DNA of 64,000 nt from Chaenocephalus aceratus. Lineage: Eukaryota; Chordata; Actinopteri; Perciformes; Channichthyidae. Position 1 is the first letter of the stretch; each line of letters starts with the position of its first letter. This document shows positions 34,370 through 47,099 of the stretch, piece by piece. The stretch covers positions 62,001-126,000 of the forward strand of contig JAMFTG010000328.1 in NCBI GenBank assembly GCA_023974075.1, in the 5' to 3' direction. The translations under genes and the position numbers were made by a program. Under the pieces are notes generated by a model that was not told where the DNA came from, did no database searches, and saw nothing but the letters and a program-made list of their open reading frames with translations.

Positions 34370-34480
34370 ATGTTTTTACGTATATTATATTCTTGTATTC
34401 TGGATTGTGGGAAAAGTTATTTCGATCTCTCTGTCTGTACACACAAACTGAAAGATTGACAATAAAGTTGACTTTGACTA
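34370..34480 (+). mobile_element. LINE-type 3' tail (family T4)
   Basis: 'cacacaaactgaaagattga' + 'caataaagttgactttgac'. It is repeated almost exactly at 34894-34935, where a SINE has inserted in the second copy. Confidence 0.65.
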
Positions 34481-34650
34481 TGACTAGGGTTAGGGTTGTC
34501 TGTTTGCCTTACTTCTAATATAATGGAGTTGGAGCCCTTTCATTTCTGGTTATTAAATGTTGAAAAAACAAACAAACACTATTTCAAACCCATTCCTGTT
34601 ACTTTAAATATTCAACAGACATTGCTGTTTACATTTGTTCTCCCTGTCTA

Positions 34651-34886
34651 AGACGGAAGATGGATGATGGACTTTTATTAATCCCCGTGGGGAAATTGTT
34701 GCTCTGCATTTGACCCATCCTAGTGTTAGGAGCAGTGTGCTGCCATTTTGAACGGCGCCCGGGGAGCAAGTGTGGGGAACGGTGTCTTGCTCAGGACACC
34801 TCGGTAGCACTTGGTCTTGCCGGGACTTGAACTGGTGACCTTCCAGTTGCCAAGCCAAGTCCCTATCGACTTCGCCACTACCACCA
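34651..34886 (-). mobile_element. tRNA-derived SINE, copy 2, with TSD
   Basis: Perfect 7-bp direct repeats ctgtcta flank it (34644-34650, 34887-34893). On the reverse strand TAGTGGCGAAGTCG (34867-34880) matches a pol III A box and AGTTCAAGTCC (34823-34833) a B box. It is inserted within a family T4 tail: 'tgtctatacacacaaactga' resumes right after it. Confidence 0.8.
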
Positions 34887-34935
34887 CTGTCTATACACAC
34901 AAACTGAAAGATTGACAATAAAGTTGACTTTGACT

Positions 34936-35754
34936 TTGATTTGGTTATTTGAGTGAACCGACCATGCAAAGGTTGAGGCCCTCAGCGAGAATTATCCCAG
35001 AGATACGTCCACTCCTACTTATTTTGAGCAGAAATCAACACTGCGTCACCAACAGCTACATTCCTGCATATCCTCCTCCCTTATCCTCCTCCTCTTGACC
35101 CCTTTTGTTGAAGCAGAGCATGAAAAAGGCAGACTGTAAAAGGCGTGAAGGCGCAGGATTTGACTAATTGACGGGAAAACCAGGGATCAAGCCATGTTGT
35201 CGGAGCAGATGCTTTTAATGGGAGCAAATTAAACAATGTTAAAGAGATGTTTGATACGGTGTATTAACACTGAGTTTATGTGAGCAGCCAATAAATCAGA
35301 TGTCAACTGAGTCTAGGTATTTGGAATTTAATGTAGACCGAACCGCCACAGAATAATAATACCGGCAGTCTGTTACAATTACTAGTTAAACCATAATTTT
35401 TTAATATGAAAATGTCTTTTTTTTTGTTACTTTATTATTCGATACAGTGGCTATCTTTTTAATATGGCTTTTAATTTGGGTCAACTTTCAATTCTCATAA
35501 ATGAAGCTCAGCGCAAGTTCAACCAGGAAGACCTTCTTTACTCATTCATTTACTTCCATGTTACTACTCTCTCTCCTCTCAATAAGTGATCGGGGGAGTC
35601 ACTCCCCAGCTTAACCAATCACTTCGCTCTATTCTCACAAGCCTATCATAGCCCTCCGTTAAACCTTTAAGTCTCCTCTCCCCCCTCTGACAGCTGTCAT
35701 TTCAGGTGACTTCACGCAACCCTCCTCCACCCCTTTCACCTCCTGTCCCTCTGA
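34936..35754. other. mostly unassigned; repeat relic at 35315-35450
   Basis: 'ggaatttaatgtagaccgaa' and 'atatgaaaatgtctttttttt'-type sequence match pieces of 40735-41260. The rest has no recognised feature. Confidence 0.45.
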
Positions 35755-36412
35755 ATCCAGGGTCAAGCTAAGCCCCTCCCATTCAGACCGAACCCAACTA
35801 TCCATTCACCACCACCAGGGGTCAAGCTAAGCCCTCCCCTTCAGACCGACCCCAACTATCCATTCACCACCACCAGGTCAAGCTAAGCCACTCCCCTTCA
35901 GACCGACCCAACTATCCATTCACCACCACCAGGGTCAAGCTAAGCCCTCCCCTTCAGACCGACCCCAACTATCCATTCACCACCACCAGGGTCAAGCTAA
36001 GCCCCTCCCCTTCAGACCAACCCCAACTATCCATTCACCACCACCAGGGTCAAGCTAAACCACTCCCCTTCAGACCGAACCCAACTATCCATTCACCACC
36101 ACCAGGGTCAAGCTAAGCCCCTCCCCTTCAGACCGAACCCAACCATCCATTCACCACCACCAGGGTCAAGCTAAGCCCCTCCCCTTCAGACCAACCCCAA
36201 CTATCCATTCACCCACCACCAGGGTCAAGCTAAGCCCCTCCCCTTCAGACCGAACCCAACCATCCATTCACCACCACCAGGGTCAAGCTAAGCCCCTCCC
36301 CTTCAGACCAACCCCAACTATCCATTCACCACCACCAGGGTCAAGCTAAGAGCCCCTCCCCTTCAGAGACCGACCCCAACTATCCATTCACCACCACCAG
36401 GGTCTATTGTGT
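35755..36412 (+). repeat. 58-bp minisatellite, about 11 units
   Basis: Unit 'gggtcaagctaagcccctcc', 'ccttcagaccgaccccaact', 'atccattcaccaccacca' (57-59 bp). Variants alternate between 'gaccgaaccc' and 'gaccaacccc'. It is C-rich on this strand, and no transposon ends are recognised around it. Confidence 0.95.
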
Positions 36413-36439
36413 ATTCCTGGCAATACATATGTATTCTTA

Positions 36440-36665
36440 CATCAAAAACCGTCTCTCCTGATTGAAGTATCATTGTCAATGTTTTACTGTATTTTTTCTG
36501 TTTTGCTTTTATTTTAAAATGTTTTTTTCTTTTTAAAATTGTTTTCTTTTAACATATTATCACTGTAGATGTTTTGTCTTGTTCTGTATTAATTGTAATA
36601 TTATTTTAATATTGTTGTTTATGTTTCTGTAAAGCACAGGTGCTACACAGGGTGCTATACAAATA

Positions 36666-36702
<37 letters not shown>
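36440..36702 (+). mobile_element. LINE 3' end with (ATT)n tail
   Basis: 'cagggtgctatacaaataaa' then 'gtattattatt' is an L2-type 3' end. Upstream T-rich sequence is the likely 3' UTR. No coding part. Confidence 0.65.
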
Positions 36703-36779
36703 GTTGTTAGCATCTGGCATCTGTTAGCATCTAGCTCTCCTGCTCACAAACATTTAGCCATCCCTGCTTATACAAGTAG

Positions 36780-39700
36780 TAGTTTTAGTTGTCTGCGGAG
36801 GCCAACTCCCACCTGTCGAGTACGGCTGTACTGAGGTGTTTTCCTCCGGAGATGTCGCGAAGAGACGGAACGGCTCCACCTGTTGCTGCCTGCGATCTGC
36901 GATCTACGGAGGCCTGCTCCCACCTGTAGAGTACAGTTGCACTGGAGAGGTTTTTAATCCCGGAGGTCGTCGCGGAGAAACGGAGTGGATCCGCGCTTCA
37001 GGCTTGGCCTGCTTCCACCAGGGCGTTTGCTGCTGTGCGGAGGAGGATTTTACCACGGCTGGGGCCTGCTTCCACCTGTCCTGGTTCTGCTGTTGCAGAG
37101 GCCTGCTTTCACACCGCGGGGATACCACGCTGCTGCTCTTCGTCTGTCCTTTGCTGCTGATTTGTGCTGATTTTGCTCCAGGAACATCGCGGATTCTGTG
37201 TGCTGGTCTGGGAAAATGGCCCATATCGGGATTCTGCTGTGCCTGTTAACTATTTTGGACTATGAGAAGATCTCTAGTCATTCTGAGGAGTCTACTGGAT
37301 TCAGGTCTGTCTGCCACCCGCAGTGGGCATCCCCTGTAATGGTTCGGATGTGTTGCTCAAACAATTACTGGTTGCCTTGTCACAGTCAATCTGCTTGGCA
37401 AAATATGTTTGTCTTTTTTGTTGTCCCTGCGATGATGGGTCTTCAGGACTGCTTCTTAAGCTCTAATCACACTCTCGCAGACTTTTCCGGTGATTCTAAA
37501 GTAGATGATAATGTATGTGTGTCACTTAAGAAGAAAAGATGCCTGTTTTTTTTGTTGTTATTACTATCAGGAAATGTACAACCTAACCCTGGTCCGCCCA
37601 GTAGTAGTAGTCAGATCGCTACTCCTGCTGATTTTAAAGCTAGATCTGGTTTGGGTTCATCCACTTGAATGTGCGCAGTCTGTTAGGTAAACTAGATTTT
37701 GTCCATATTTGGGCGAGCTCGACTGACGCTGATGTCATTATTTTACCAGAAACATGGCTAAATAAATCTATTGTGGCCTCTGACATTGCCTTAAATGGTT
37801 ATAATGTGTATCGTACCGACCGGCCTAATAAAGGTGGTGGAGTTGCCATTTATGTTAAGAATAAGTTCAGTGTAACCACATTAGTTTCCAAATCTATCAG
37901 TAAGCAATTTGAATCTTTAGCCTTAAATATAGAAGTGGCAAAGGGTCAACAGGTCATGGTGGTGAGTTGTTACAGACCCCCCTCAGCTGGCAAGGACTCC
38001 TTGTCTTCACTAGCAAATATTTTATCGCAACTAGACTACAAGGAAATCGTGCTACTTGGAGATTTTTAACTGGGACTGGTTACCTGCAGTGTCAGAGGAT
38101 TTTAAAAACCTTTGTATCTCTTTAATGTTACTCAGATTGTTGACAGTCCTACTCGCCCTAACATTAAGTCCCCAAATAAATCCTCCTAATTGATCTCATT
38201 CTAACTAATATTCCCTTTAACTACTCAGCTGTGGGAGTATTTGCGAATGATCTGAGTGATCACTGTGTTGTAGCCACAATTAGGGACACAAAGTCCAAAA
38301 GGTTAAAACCTCGTTTTTTCATCAAGAGAGACATAAAACATTTTGTGGAGCAGGGTTTTGTGCATGATCTGTTTGGGTTTGATTGGGGAAAAATCGATTT
38401 GTGTGCTGATGTTGAGACTGCATGGTCTTATTTTTATCTTGGTTTTATGGAAATTATAGATAGACATGCACTCCTGTGGACCATTTAGAGTGAAGGGACG
38501 AGACAATCCTTGGTTTTCTGCTGAATTATCCAGTCTCCTGCATGACAGAAACAAGGCGTGGGCAAAGGCTAGGAAATCAGGCTCAGAGGTAGAATGGCTG
38601 CGTTTTAGGCAGCTAAGAAATAGATTCACTTCACATGTCAAAAGTGCTAAATCTAAGTATTATCTGTCAGTTACCACAAAGAACCTGAACAACCCTAGAA
38701 AATTCTGGAAAGCCATAAAATCGATATCCACCGGTGAGATCCGTAATGAGCTACCTCCGTGCCTGACCACAGCATCTGGCACTATATCGGATAGGGCCAC
38801 TATGCTTTTCTGTCCTGTGGCTCTCCGTTTCATTCTGTTTCTAACTCTGCTTCTGTGAACACCACAGTCGGTGACACAGAACAATGTGGTCTGGAAAACC
38901 CTTTCAGTTTTACTCCTTTTACTGTTGATGTTGTTCGTGAAGTCTTAACCAAGCTAGATCCTAAAAAGCCGGCTGGTCCGGACAACGTAGAACCTTTCTT
39001 TTTAAAGATAGCTGCAGATTTTATTGCTCCACCTCTTATTACTCTTTTTATCCTCTCTCTCAGCACGAACAAAATCCCAAAAGTATGGAAGTCAGCGTAT
39101 GTCCTGCCACTATTAAAAGGAGGGGAGGCCACCTTATTAAACAATTATAGACCCATCTCTAAATGGTCAGTTCTGGCTATGGTTCTTGAACGCCTAGTGA
39201 GTGAACAAGTAAAGGAGTTTTTATGTACAAATGACATCCTGTCTAAACATCAGTCAGGCTTCAGAAAGCAACACAACACCATCACTGCCACAATGAAAGT
39301 GGTGAATGATATTACGAGTATTTCAGATAATAAGCAGAGTTGTGCAGCTCTGTTATTGACCTTTCCAAAGCGTTTGATACCGTCGATCATCGCATTTTAA
39401 AGCAGAGGCTACTCAGTATCGGCATATCCAGCCTTGCAGTGGGTGGTTTGTGAACTACCTCTCTGAAAGGTCCCAATGTGTTCATTTTGATGGGCTGTCT
39501 TCTGAGTGGTTAAACATCACTAATGGTGTACCACAAGGTTCTGTTTTAGGACCGCTATTATTCTCTATCTATATTAATAGTTTCGGTGAAAATGTCGAAG
39601 GAGCAACCTTACATTTTTATGCGGACGATACTGTGTGTATTTGTGCAGGTCCCTCGATTAACGAGGCTGTTGTTAAATTACAGGCTGTTTTTAACATTAT

Positions 39701-40653
39701 TCAGGCTCAGCTCTCTGAGCTTAAGCTTCTTTTAAATGTGGATAAAACCAAGGTAATGCTCTATTCTAAAGCGAAAGCTAAAAATACACCGGAGACTGCT
39801 TTGGATATTGTAACTACGCAAGGAATACAACTTGAAGTGGTTACCTGTTACAAATACCTGGGTATCTGGCTTGATGATTGTCTCACTTTTAAATGTCATG
39901 TAAATAACCTGCTTAAAAAGCTGAGGGTTAGGCTAGGTTTCTTCTACAGGAACAAGTCCTGTTTCTCGCTTGAGGCCAGGAAAAGGCTAGTCACTGTGAC
40001 CTTTTGACCTGTGCTGGACTATGGTGATTTGTTATATATGAATGCACCTGCCAATTACCTGAGCATGTTAGATGCTGCGTATCACAGTGCACTGAGATTT
40101 TTGACAAATTGTAAAGCATTAACCCATCACTGTACCCTGTATGCCAAGGCGGTTTTGCCATCACTTCCTGTACGGAGGCTCAGTCACTGGTACTTTTTCA
40201 TTTACAAAGCCATGTTGGATAAACTACCATCTTATATCTGCTCCCTGATCTCTCTGCGAATTGAAAGTACTTATTGCCTGAGATCGCATGCTGTGGTTTT
40301 ATTAAATGTGCCAAGTGCTAGGACTGTCTTAGGGAAGAAAGCTTTGAGATGTGCAGCTCCACTAACATGGAACAGTCTGCAAAAAGAATGGAAAATTACC
40401 AAGCTGGTACCACTACATGTGTTTAAAGCTCGGTTGGATGCTACAACATCAGATGCTGTTGGTACCTGTACATGTGGTTAAATATGTAAATTGTAATCCC
40501 TGTACATGTTGCTGTATGATGTCATTTTGTTGTTCTGTTGTTTATGCTTTTATGTCTTCTTGTGAAACCTACTGCTGCAGGTCTCCCTTGAAAAAGAGAT
40601 CATTGATCTCAATGGGATTTTACCTGGATAAATAAAGGTTTTGAATTGAATTG
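36780..40653 (+). mobile_element. nearly full-length non-LTR retrotransposon (about 3.9 kb)
   Basis: A GC-rich leader (about 36780-37190) with imperfect 'ggcctgctcccacctgt' repeats resembles a LINE 5' UTR. The coding part at 37198-40481 runs endonuclease, linker, reverse transcriptase. The 3' UTR ends 'ggataaataaaggttttgaa' with a short TTGAA tail. The 5' boundary is inferred from the composition change and is approximate. The 3' end shares its type with the reverse fragment at 2366-2680. Confidence 0.82.
37198..40481 (+). pseudogene. LINE polyprotein: AP-like endonuclease plus reverse transcriptase, multiply frameshifted
   Basis: Would nick the genomic target and reverse-transcribe the LINE RNA. 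ATG at 37198 leads to SGNVQPNPGP (about 37566-37595), a signature near the N-terminus of this branch. Endonuclease motifs follow: LNVRSL (37659), ETWLNKS (37750), GGGVAIYV (37833), CYRPPSA (37970), GDF(N)W at 38058-38075 broken by one extra T, and SDHCVV (38255). The RT starts near 38930 with KPAGPDNV, NNYRPIS and HQSGFRKQHNT. DLSKAFDTVDH lies in a shifted frame near 39358. [13 protein letters not shown] is at 39521 and FYADDT at 39614-39631. A single TGA at 40005-40010 interrupts the C-terminal part. At least six frameshifts or stops make it dead. Confidence 0.9.
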
Positions 40654-41345
40654 TTATTATATTTCCTTTGGCCAGCCTGCCCCTTAAAACCAGAGATTAC
40701 CACACATAAAGGGAAAGGGTCAACACATATATGGAGTATTAGTGTTTTGAATTTAATGTTGGCTGAACCGCTACAGAATATAATACCAGCAGGGACGGAC
40801 TGGACTCTGACTCAGTAAGTGATATTTGTTGGTTATGGTTGGTTCTGAATGTTATGAAACCACTGGGAATCAACACTCTTCAGCCAGCATAGTAAACCAT
40901 TCTGCATGAATAAATACATGTTAGTGATTCTTACAGTATCTACCACCCAAAGCTGAAGTATACTATGCAACAAGACATGTGTACAGCTAGGGATGGGAGG
41001 GTTACTTTAAAAATGTAATCTGTTTTTTGTCACCTGTAAAATTGAATTGAATCAGTAATGAACCGAAGGAAGTGAAAACAATAAAGCAAACATTTATGCT
41101 TGATATAGCATATTTGTGAAATGTTTTAATGTGTTGTAGACTTGTAGTATATCGTTCTTTGCTAAAAATGAATTGTGAACATTGTGATACTGCTAGTAGT
41201 CGTGTTTTTTTCTCCAGAATGTATTAGTATTATGAAAATGTCTTTTTTTATGTTACTTAAAGGGCAGACAGTGTCTTTTTTTGCCCCTTAAAACCAGAGA
41301 TTACCATAAAAAACAGAAAGGGTCAACACATATCTGGAGTATTAG
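40654..41345. repeat. unclassified repeat with 65-bp direct repeats at its ends
   Basis: 'gccccttaaaaccagagatt' and 'gggtcaacacatat' occur at 40676-40740 and 41283-41345. Between them, 'cagggacggactgg' (40790) looks like a hAT-type left end and 'gggatgggagggttacttta' (about 40990) resembles the family ending at 63493. Several relics are probably nested. Confidence 0.5.
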
Positions 41346-43480
41346 TAGATGTAACCAGTCGGTATGTTCATGTTTCAATGGTTTTATCGGCATACGTCTT
41401 AAGTCCCAGGTTCTTCCAACAGTCCAGCGTACAGTATGATTGATAGAAATAAGAACATATTGCAAATCATGCAAGCAAGTCACTACACTATGTACATGGA
41501 AAATAGAATATATAATGTACAATTAAATACTGTACGTAAGCCAAGGTAACATGTTTGCAAATGTCTCCTTTTCAGAAACAGAAGACAGGCACACACATAT
41601 ATTTTATTCTGAGTGTCACCAAAGAGTATGCATCAAAAGAAAATAAAGAAAAATAGTTTGTGAATTCCAATGAATGTTGATTTTGGATATAAGAAACAAC
41701 TGTGCCTTCATTTGAGCTTATTTGACGTATGACTAACCTGGGGGGTTTCTTAATTAATCAAATGATGGCATGCTGTAACTTCTTCACCTTGGAGGGCCCA
41801 AACTGAAACTTTAAAGTGGAAACTAAAAGACATTCTCCCTCAATGACAGGAATATAACTAGGCTCTTTGTCTAAGTCATTTCAGTTCTCTACTTCAACAC
41901 AAATCAATACATCTGGTCGTAATAAACCAAACAAAAAAAACGTAATGAGGAATGAAATGTCTGCTCGTAGAGAGGCTGCAGTGCCAGTATTTTATAGAAA
42001 ATGTTCCTCCCTGACAATCAACCGAGCTCCAGCAGCTGTCAGTGCAATCACAGCAAGGATTAGTATAATTAACATTTTCTAGACCCCCAGAGTTTTTCAA
42101 TCAAGTGTAAAGTTTTAATAATCACAGAAGAATGGGGCTGCAGGGAATTATGAGTCGTACTTGTTCGAGCACTAACCTCCCATCTGAAAACAAACGTCAT
42201 GTCTTCGCTATCTATTCTCTGTGGATTTCAGGTTACAGTAAAACAGAATTCATGAACACTCGTTTAAAATACAGTGTTGCCTTGACTTGATTCAAGGCCA
42301 AGCAGGCAGAGATTTCCCAGTAGATGCAATACGAATGGCAGGAATCATACGAATGGCAGGAATCCTGGATAGTAATGTGGGCCAGAAACGTTGTAATAAA
42401 CCAGCAGGGGGGCTTCAGACAAACCAATTAAATAATATGAGCCTGACAATAAGTGGTTTTCATTACATGACCTCAAGAACCAAATGTAATCATCTCACAA
42501 TGCACCTTCATGCCTTGACACTTAAAATAATAACACAAAAAGCAGTTCACAAATCCCATTCCAATTGCAATCCCTATCTTTTGTTTTTTTATTGGGGTTA
42601 AGGTGTCATGTTTTATTGCTGTTTGAGTGCTATTGTGTGAGTCACTTTTCGGTGGAAGAAGAAGCTTCAACTTGGTGCACATTTTTATTTGTATCCTAGC
42701 TCCTGCGTCAATATAAATATACTGTTATACTGATATTAACCTTTTAACATTAAATGCAATACATCACATCCAAACATGACATAAGCACAATTATGATGGT
42801 AGCAATAGAGAAGGATGACGACACTAAAACAAGGCTATTAACAAGCTGATGTTAAATATATAATACTAAACAAGTAGGGAATTCTTTATTCTTTCTTGTT
42901 CACATAAATACAAAGCCAACTTGAGAAAGTCATATTGAAAGAAATATGGTAAAAATCTTATTAATCACTGTACATGACTTTTCATGTTATAATAAACATT
43001 GTCAACAATAGCATAAAGTACAAGATAACCAGATTAAATCTAGCAGAAAATGGGCTTTTACCTCATAAATGATAAAAGATTCAATAGAATGCCTTTATTA
43101 CATACTATCTATCTATCTAACTATCTGGCTTAGTTGAATACTTGACTCTGATTGGTCCATTTGAACATTCCAGAGGTCTGTTGTTTTTCGCTAGCAGATC
43201 GTTGCTAAGGAGAGCACACTGTTGCTAAGGAGGGGCTCTGATCAAGTCATATCAGTCCGCCGAAAAGTCCGGTCATTTTAGTAAAACATGTCTTTTGATG
43301 CTGGTTTGATGTTATGCAACTTGTGTTTAATCAAAATGAAGTTATTTCCACTGTGTCTCTTAAAAGGCTGGGATTTGTAGTCTTTTATGTGTTTCTGGAC
43401 TACAGAGGTCACCAGTAGGTTACAATGTTATTTGACCTTTTACACAAAAATATAATATTCCTTTCACACTTAATGTATAT
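41346..43480. other. mostly unassigned
   Basis: Long AT-rich stretch with no gene recognised. 43131-43240 contains 'cgttgctaaggagagcacac' + 'tgttgctaaggag', which recurs at 49921-49960. A duplicated 'atacgaatggcaggaatc' occurs at 42330-42365. Confidence 0.4.
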
Positions 43481-43496
43481 ATAATATCCTGCTTTA

Positions 43497-43690
43497 TATT
43501 TTGTAAATGTGTATTTCAACATGTATATTTTCTACTTTTGTAATGCTATTTTATTTCTATTTGAGATGTTTTACATTTTGGATTGTTTGGTTCTTTTAAT
43601 TACTCCAATGTACAACGTCTTGTTATGCTGCTGCTGCAACGCACACATTTACCAAATTGGGATTAATAAAGTACTTCTTATCTCATCTTA
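43497..43690 (+). mobile_element. LINE 3' tail (family T1)
   Basis: Matches 1560-1746: 'atgctgctgctgcaacgcac', 'aaattgggattaataaagta'. Ends in a short 'ctta tctca' microsatellite-like tail. Confidence 0.7.
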
Positions 43691-43894
43691 TTAATAAAAA
43701 TAAACTAGCTCTAATAAAACGTGTTCCTGGCTTTCTTTAAAGTAGAATTGCGTTTCTGGAGGGTTCAAATCTTCGTCTGCTAAACTTTTAATAAGGACAC
43801 ATAACAAGGACAAGGACTCACTCGCTTCACAACTGCTAATTGCTCTTGATGGAGCTCTTCACCAAGCTGAGAATAACATTTTAACGGTGCTGTA

Positions 43895-44978
43895 TTCTCT
43901 TCTCCTTGAACACAAACTCGCTCGGATCAGTCATTAGCCCGCATGGTTTTTCATACCACTGCTACGCTGACGACACCCAATTAATTCTGTCCTTCCCCCG
44001 CTCAGAGACCCAGGTCGTCGCACGCATCTCTGCTTGTTAGCTGACATCTCTCAGTGGATGTCTGCTCATCATCTCAAGCTCAACCTTGACAAAACTGAAC
44101 TGCTTTTCTTCCGGGAAAAGATTGTCCCACTCTTGACCTGACTATCAACATCGGCACCCCTGCTGTCTCCCCGACTCAGACTGCAAGGAATCTGGGCGTG
44201 ACCCTGGATAACAACCTGTCCTTCACTGCAAACATCGCTGCTACAACCCCCTGCAGATACACGCTTTACAGCATCAGGAGGATGCGCCCCCAGCTGACCC
44301 AGAAAGCCACGCAGGTTTGGTCCAGGCTCTCGTCATCTCACGCCTAGACTACTGCAGCCCCTCCTGGCTGGTCTACCTGCATGTGCCATCCGACCTCTGC
44401 AGCTCATCCAGAATGCAGCGGCTCGTCTGGTCTTCAACCTTCCAGAATGTTCCCACACCACGCCGCTCCTCCGCTCCCTCCACTGGCTTCCGGTAACTGC
44501 TCGAATCCACTTCAAGACCTGGTACTTGCGTACCATGCTGCGAATGATCTGGCCCTTCCTACATCCAGGACATGGTTAAACCGTACACCCCAGCACGTGC
44601 ACTACGCTCTGCATCAGCCAAACGACTCGCTGCACCCTCGCGAGGGGGACCCAAGTTCCCATCAGCAGAAACACGTGGGTTTGCTATCCTGGCTCCAAGA
44701 TGGTGGAATGAGCTCCCATTGACATCAGGACGGCAGAAGCTCACACACCTTCCAGACTGAAAACTCATCTCTTTCGACTCCACCTCGAGCGATAGAATAT
44801 AACAAAGCACTTATATACTAATAAAGGGCTGGCTTATCTAAAGCCAGTTGAGTAGCTCTATGAACCTGATGTACTTTATGATTCTGTTCTCTTCAAGTTT
44901 GTATTTTGTTGGTCGAACGCACTTATTGTAAGTCGCTCTGGATAAAAGCGTCAGCTAAATGTAATGTAATGTAATGTT
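43895..44978 (+). mobile_element. 5'-truncated LINE, family R, copy 3
   Basis: Collinear with 33052-34166 from 'ctcttctccttgaacacaaa' to the tail 'tcagctaaatgtaatgtaat'. The 5' breakpoint lies within about 3 bases of that in copy 2. Indels differ between the copies. Confidence 0.85.
43900..44780 (+). pseudogene. LINE family R reverse transcriptase remnant, frameshifted
   Basis: Same motif order as the copy at 33055: [12 protein letters not shown] near 43955, LKLNLDKTE near 44080, then ARNLGVTLDNNLSF and LRSLHWLP segments (here shifted). Small deletions near 44035, 44110, 44250 and 44320 break the frame repeatedly. The endonuclease and the polymerase front are absent. Confidence 0.85.
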
Positions 44979-45569
44979 TTCCCTACGCTCATACCCTAAA
45001 GGGAATTTACTTGACTTGCTATTTATAGATTCTGTGATGCTTTTAAAGAAAATGCCTCAATATTGCAAAACTTCTCAATCACCATGAGAGCTTTCATTGA
45101 GCTCTTGTCTTGAAAAATGCATATATACCCGTTATTAAACATAACATGTATGTTTCATCGGCCATATATTGTAAATGTGAACTTCAGAGTGTACAAGCTA
45201 ACAGAAACACAAGCTCTGATTTTCAAAAGTTTCAGGCATAAATAATAACAAATGGTGATTTTACCCACAGCGCCACACAACACATCACAGACCTTCAATG
45301 TCAATCCTTCACTGTCCAACATTCAACAACACACATCGTGAGCAGAAAAAAGGACCTTGACCACACAAATGTTTTGTATATCCAAAAAGCACTTCTTATC
45401 CTGGAATGAAATAACGTGTCCCAGACTAGGCAGATGCAGCAGATGTAAATACTGCATTGTGAGCATCGGCCTCAAGTTACTATCTGCACGATGGAATGAA
45501 AATGAACCCTCAGTAATATTGGAAAGATACTATCATTCCGCCTGCGAGCAAACAGCAATATGGCTGTCT

Positions 45570-45607
<38 letters not shown>

Positions 45608-46228
45608 TTGTGTGTTGTGTGTGTCGTGTGTGTGTTGGTGTGTGTGGTGTGCACTTTATCTAAGCCCTGTGGTACTGAGCTTCACTGCCTGCAACATTGG
45701 TGTGGAATAAGACAATATAGACTTTTTTAAACAATATAGTGTCGCTAACTTTGATGGTACATGGACTGAATGTATATAGCGAAATATCTGTTCTTTGTGT
45801 ACGACCCTGACATCGGCTTTTACATAATACAAGTCACCATTCAGACACTTCATTCAGAGGTAAAGGCTTCACATTCACACACTGTGTTCCATCAGAAGCA
45901 ACTTGAGGTGAAATACACAAGAACACAGAATGCTGCGATCAATACACAACATTCAGATTGATAATAAACACACGTCGTCACAGCCACAGATCCCGCTGTA
46001 ATCATTGAATGCTGCTACTTGTGTTTCATTTACCTTGGACGTGTACGTATTTGACTTTCATTCTATTCATGTGTGCTTGAGTGGTATTTCATATCAACAT
46101 TGTGGCTGTGACTCAGGGGATACATGGTTTTCGACCAATCAAATGATCAGTGCTGCGACGCCAGGCCTCTTCAGTAAACATGTCAAAGATATTAAAACTC
46201 TCTCCAGTAGCAAGTCTACAGAAGTGTC
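44979..46228. other. mostly unassigned
   Basis: No gene recognised. Contains the TG tract at 45577-45652. Confidence 0.4.
45577..45652 (+). repeat. (TG)n microsatellite
   Basis: TG run interrupted by GTTG and GTCG. Confidence 0.95.
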
Positions 46229-46271
46229 TGTAAGTCGCTTCGGATAAAAGTGTCAGCTAAATGAAATCGAA
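46229..46271 (+). mobile_element. LINE family R tail fragment
   Basis: 'gtaagtcgcttcggataaaa' + 'gtgtcagctaaatgaaat' is only the last 40 bases of the tail. Confidence 0.6.
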
Positions 46272-46557
46272 ATATGTATATAGCTCTGATCGAGGTGTTT
46301 TCTGTAAAGAAGTTAGTTTTATTTTTCCATTATCCAGTCTTAAACCCTGTCCAGAGCTGAGGTTAAATGTACTAGACTTCTTAGTTAGAATTCAACAAAG
46401 CCGTGCACAACTTTAAAACTTGTTATTTAAGTTTGCCTTTTTCATCAGAGTGCTTTAACACTACGTTTCCCCGCCGTAGGACAAATAAAGGATGTCTGAT
46501 TCTGAAGTAGAGACACTTGAGGAGTGTCTGATTGGCTCTCTCAGTCCATCATTTCCA

Positions 46558-46800
46558 TCTGTGTGTGTGTTGTGTGTGTGTGTGTGTGTGTTGTGTGTGT
46601 GTGTGTGTGTGTGGTGTGTGTGTGTGGGTGTGTGTGTGGGTGTGGGGGGGTGTGTGTGTGTGTGTGTGTGTGGGTGTGTGTGTGGGTGTGTGTGTGGTGT
46701 GTGTGTGTGTGTGTGTGTGTGGGTGTGTGTGTGGTGTGTGTGTGTGTGGGTGTGTGTGTGGGGTGTGTGTGTGGGTGTGTGTGTGGGTGTGTGTGTGTGT

Positions 46801-46843
<43 letters not shown>

Positions 46844-46924
46844 TGTGTGTGGGGTGTGTGTGTGGATGTGTGTGTGTGTGTGCGTGTGTGGTGTGTGTGT
46901 GTGTGGGTGTGTGTGTGTGTGTCT

Positions 46925-46957
<33 letters not shown>

Positions 46958-46975
46958 GGGGGGGGTGTGTGTGTG

Positions 46976-47017
<42 letters not shown>

Positions 47018-47053
47018 GGTGTGTGTGTGGTGTGTGTGTGTGTGTGTGTGGTT

Positions 47054-47099
<46 letters not shown>

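Noticed and set aside
38855..39400. Functional reverse transcriptase gene
   Set aside because: Continuous only for part of the domain; frameshifts before and after it and a stop near 40007 show it is a relic.
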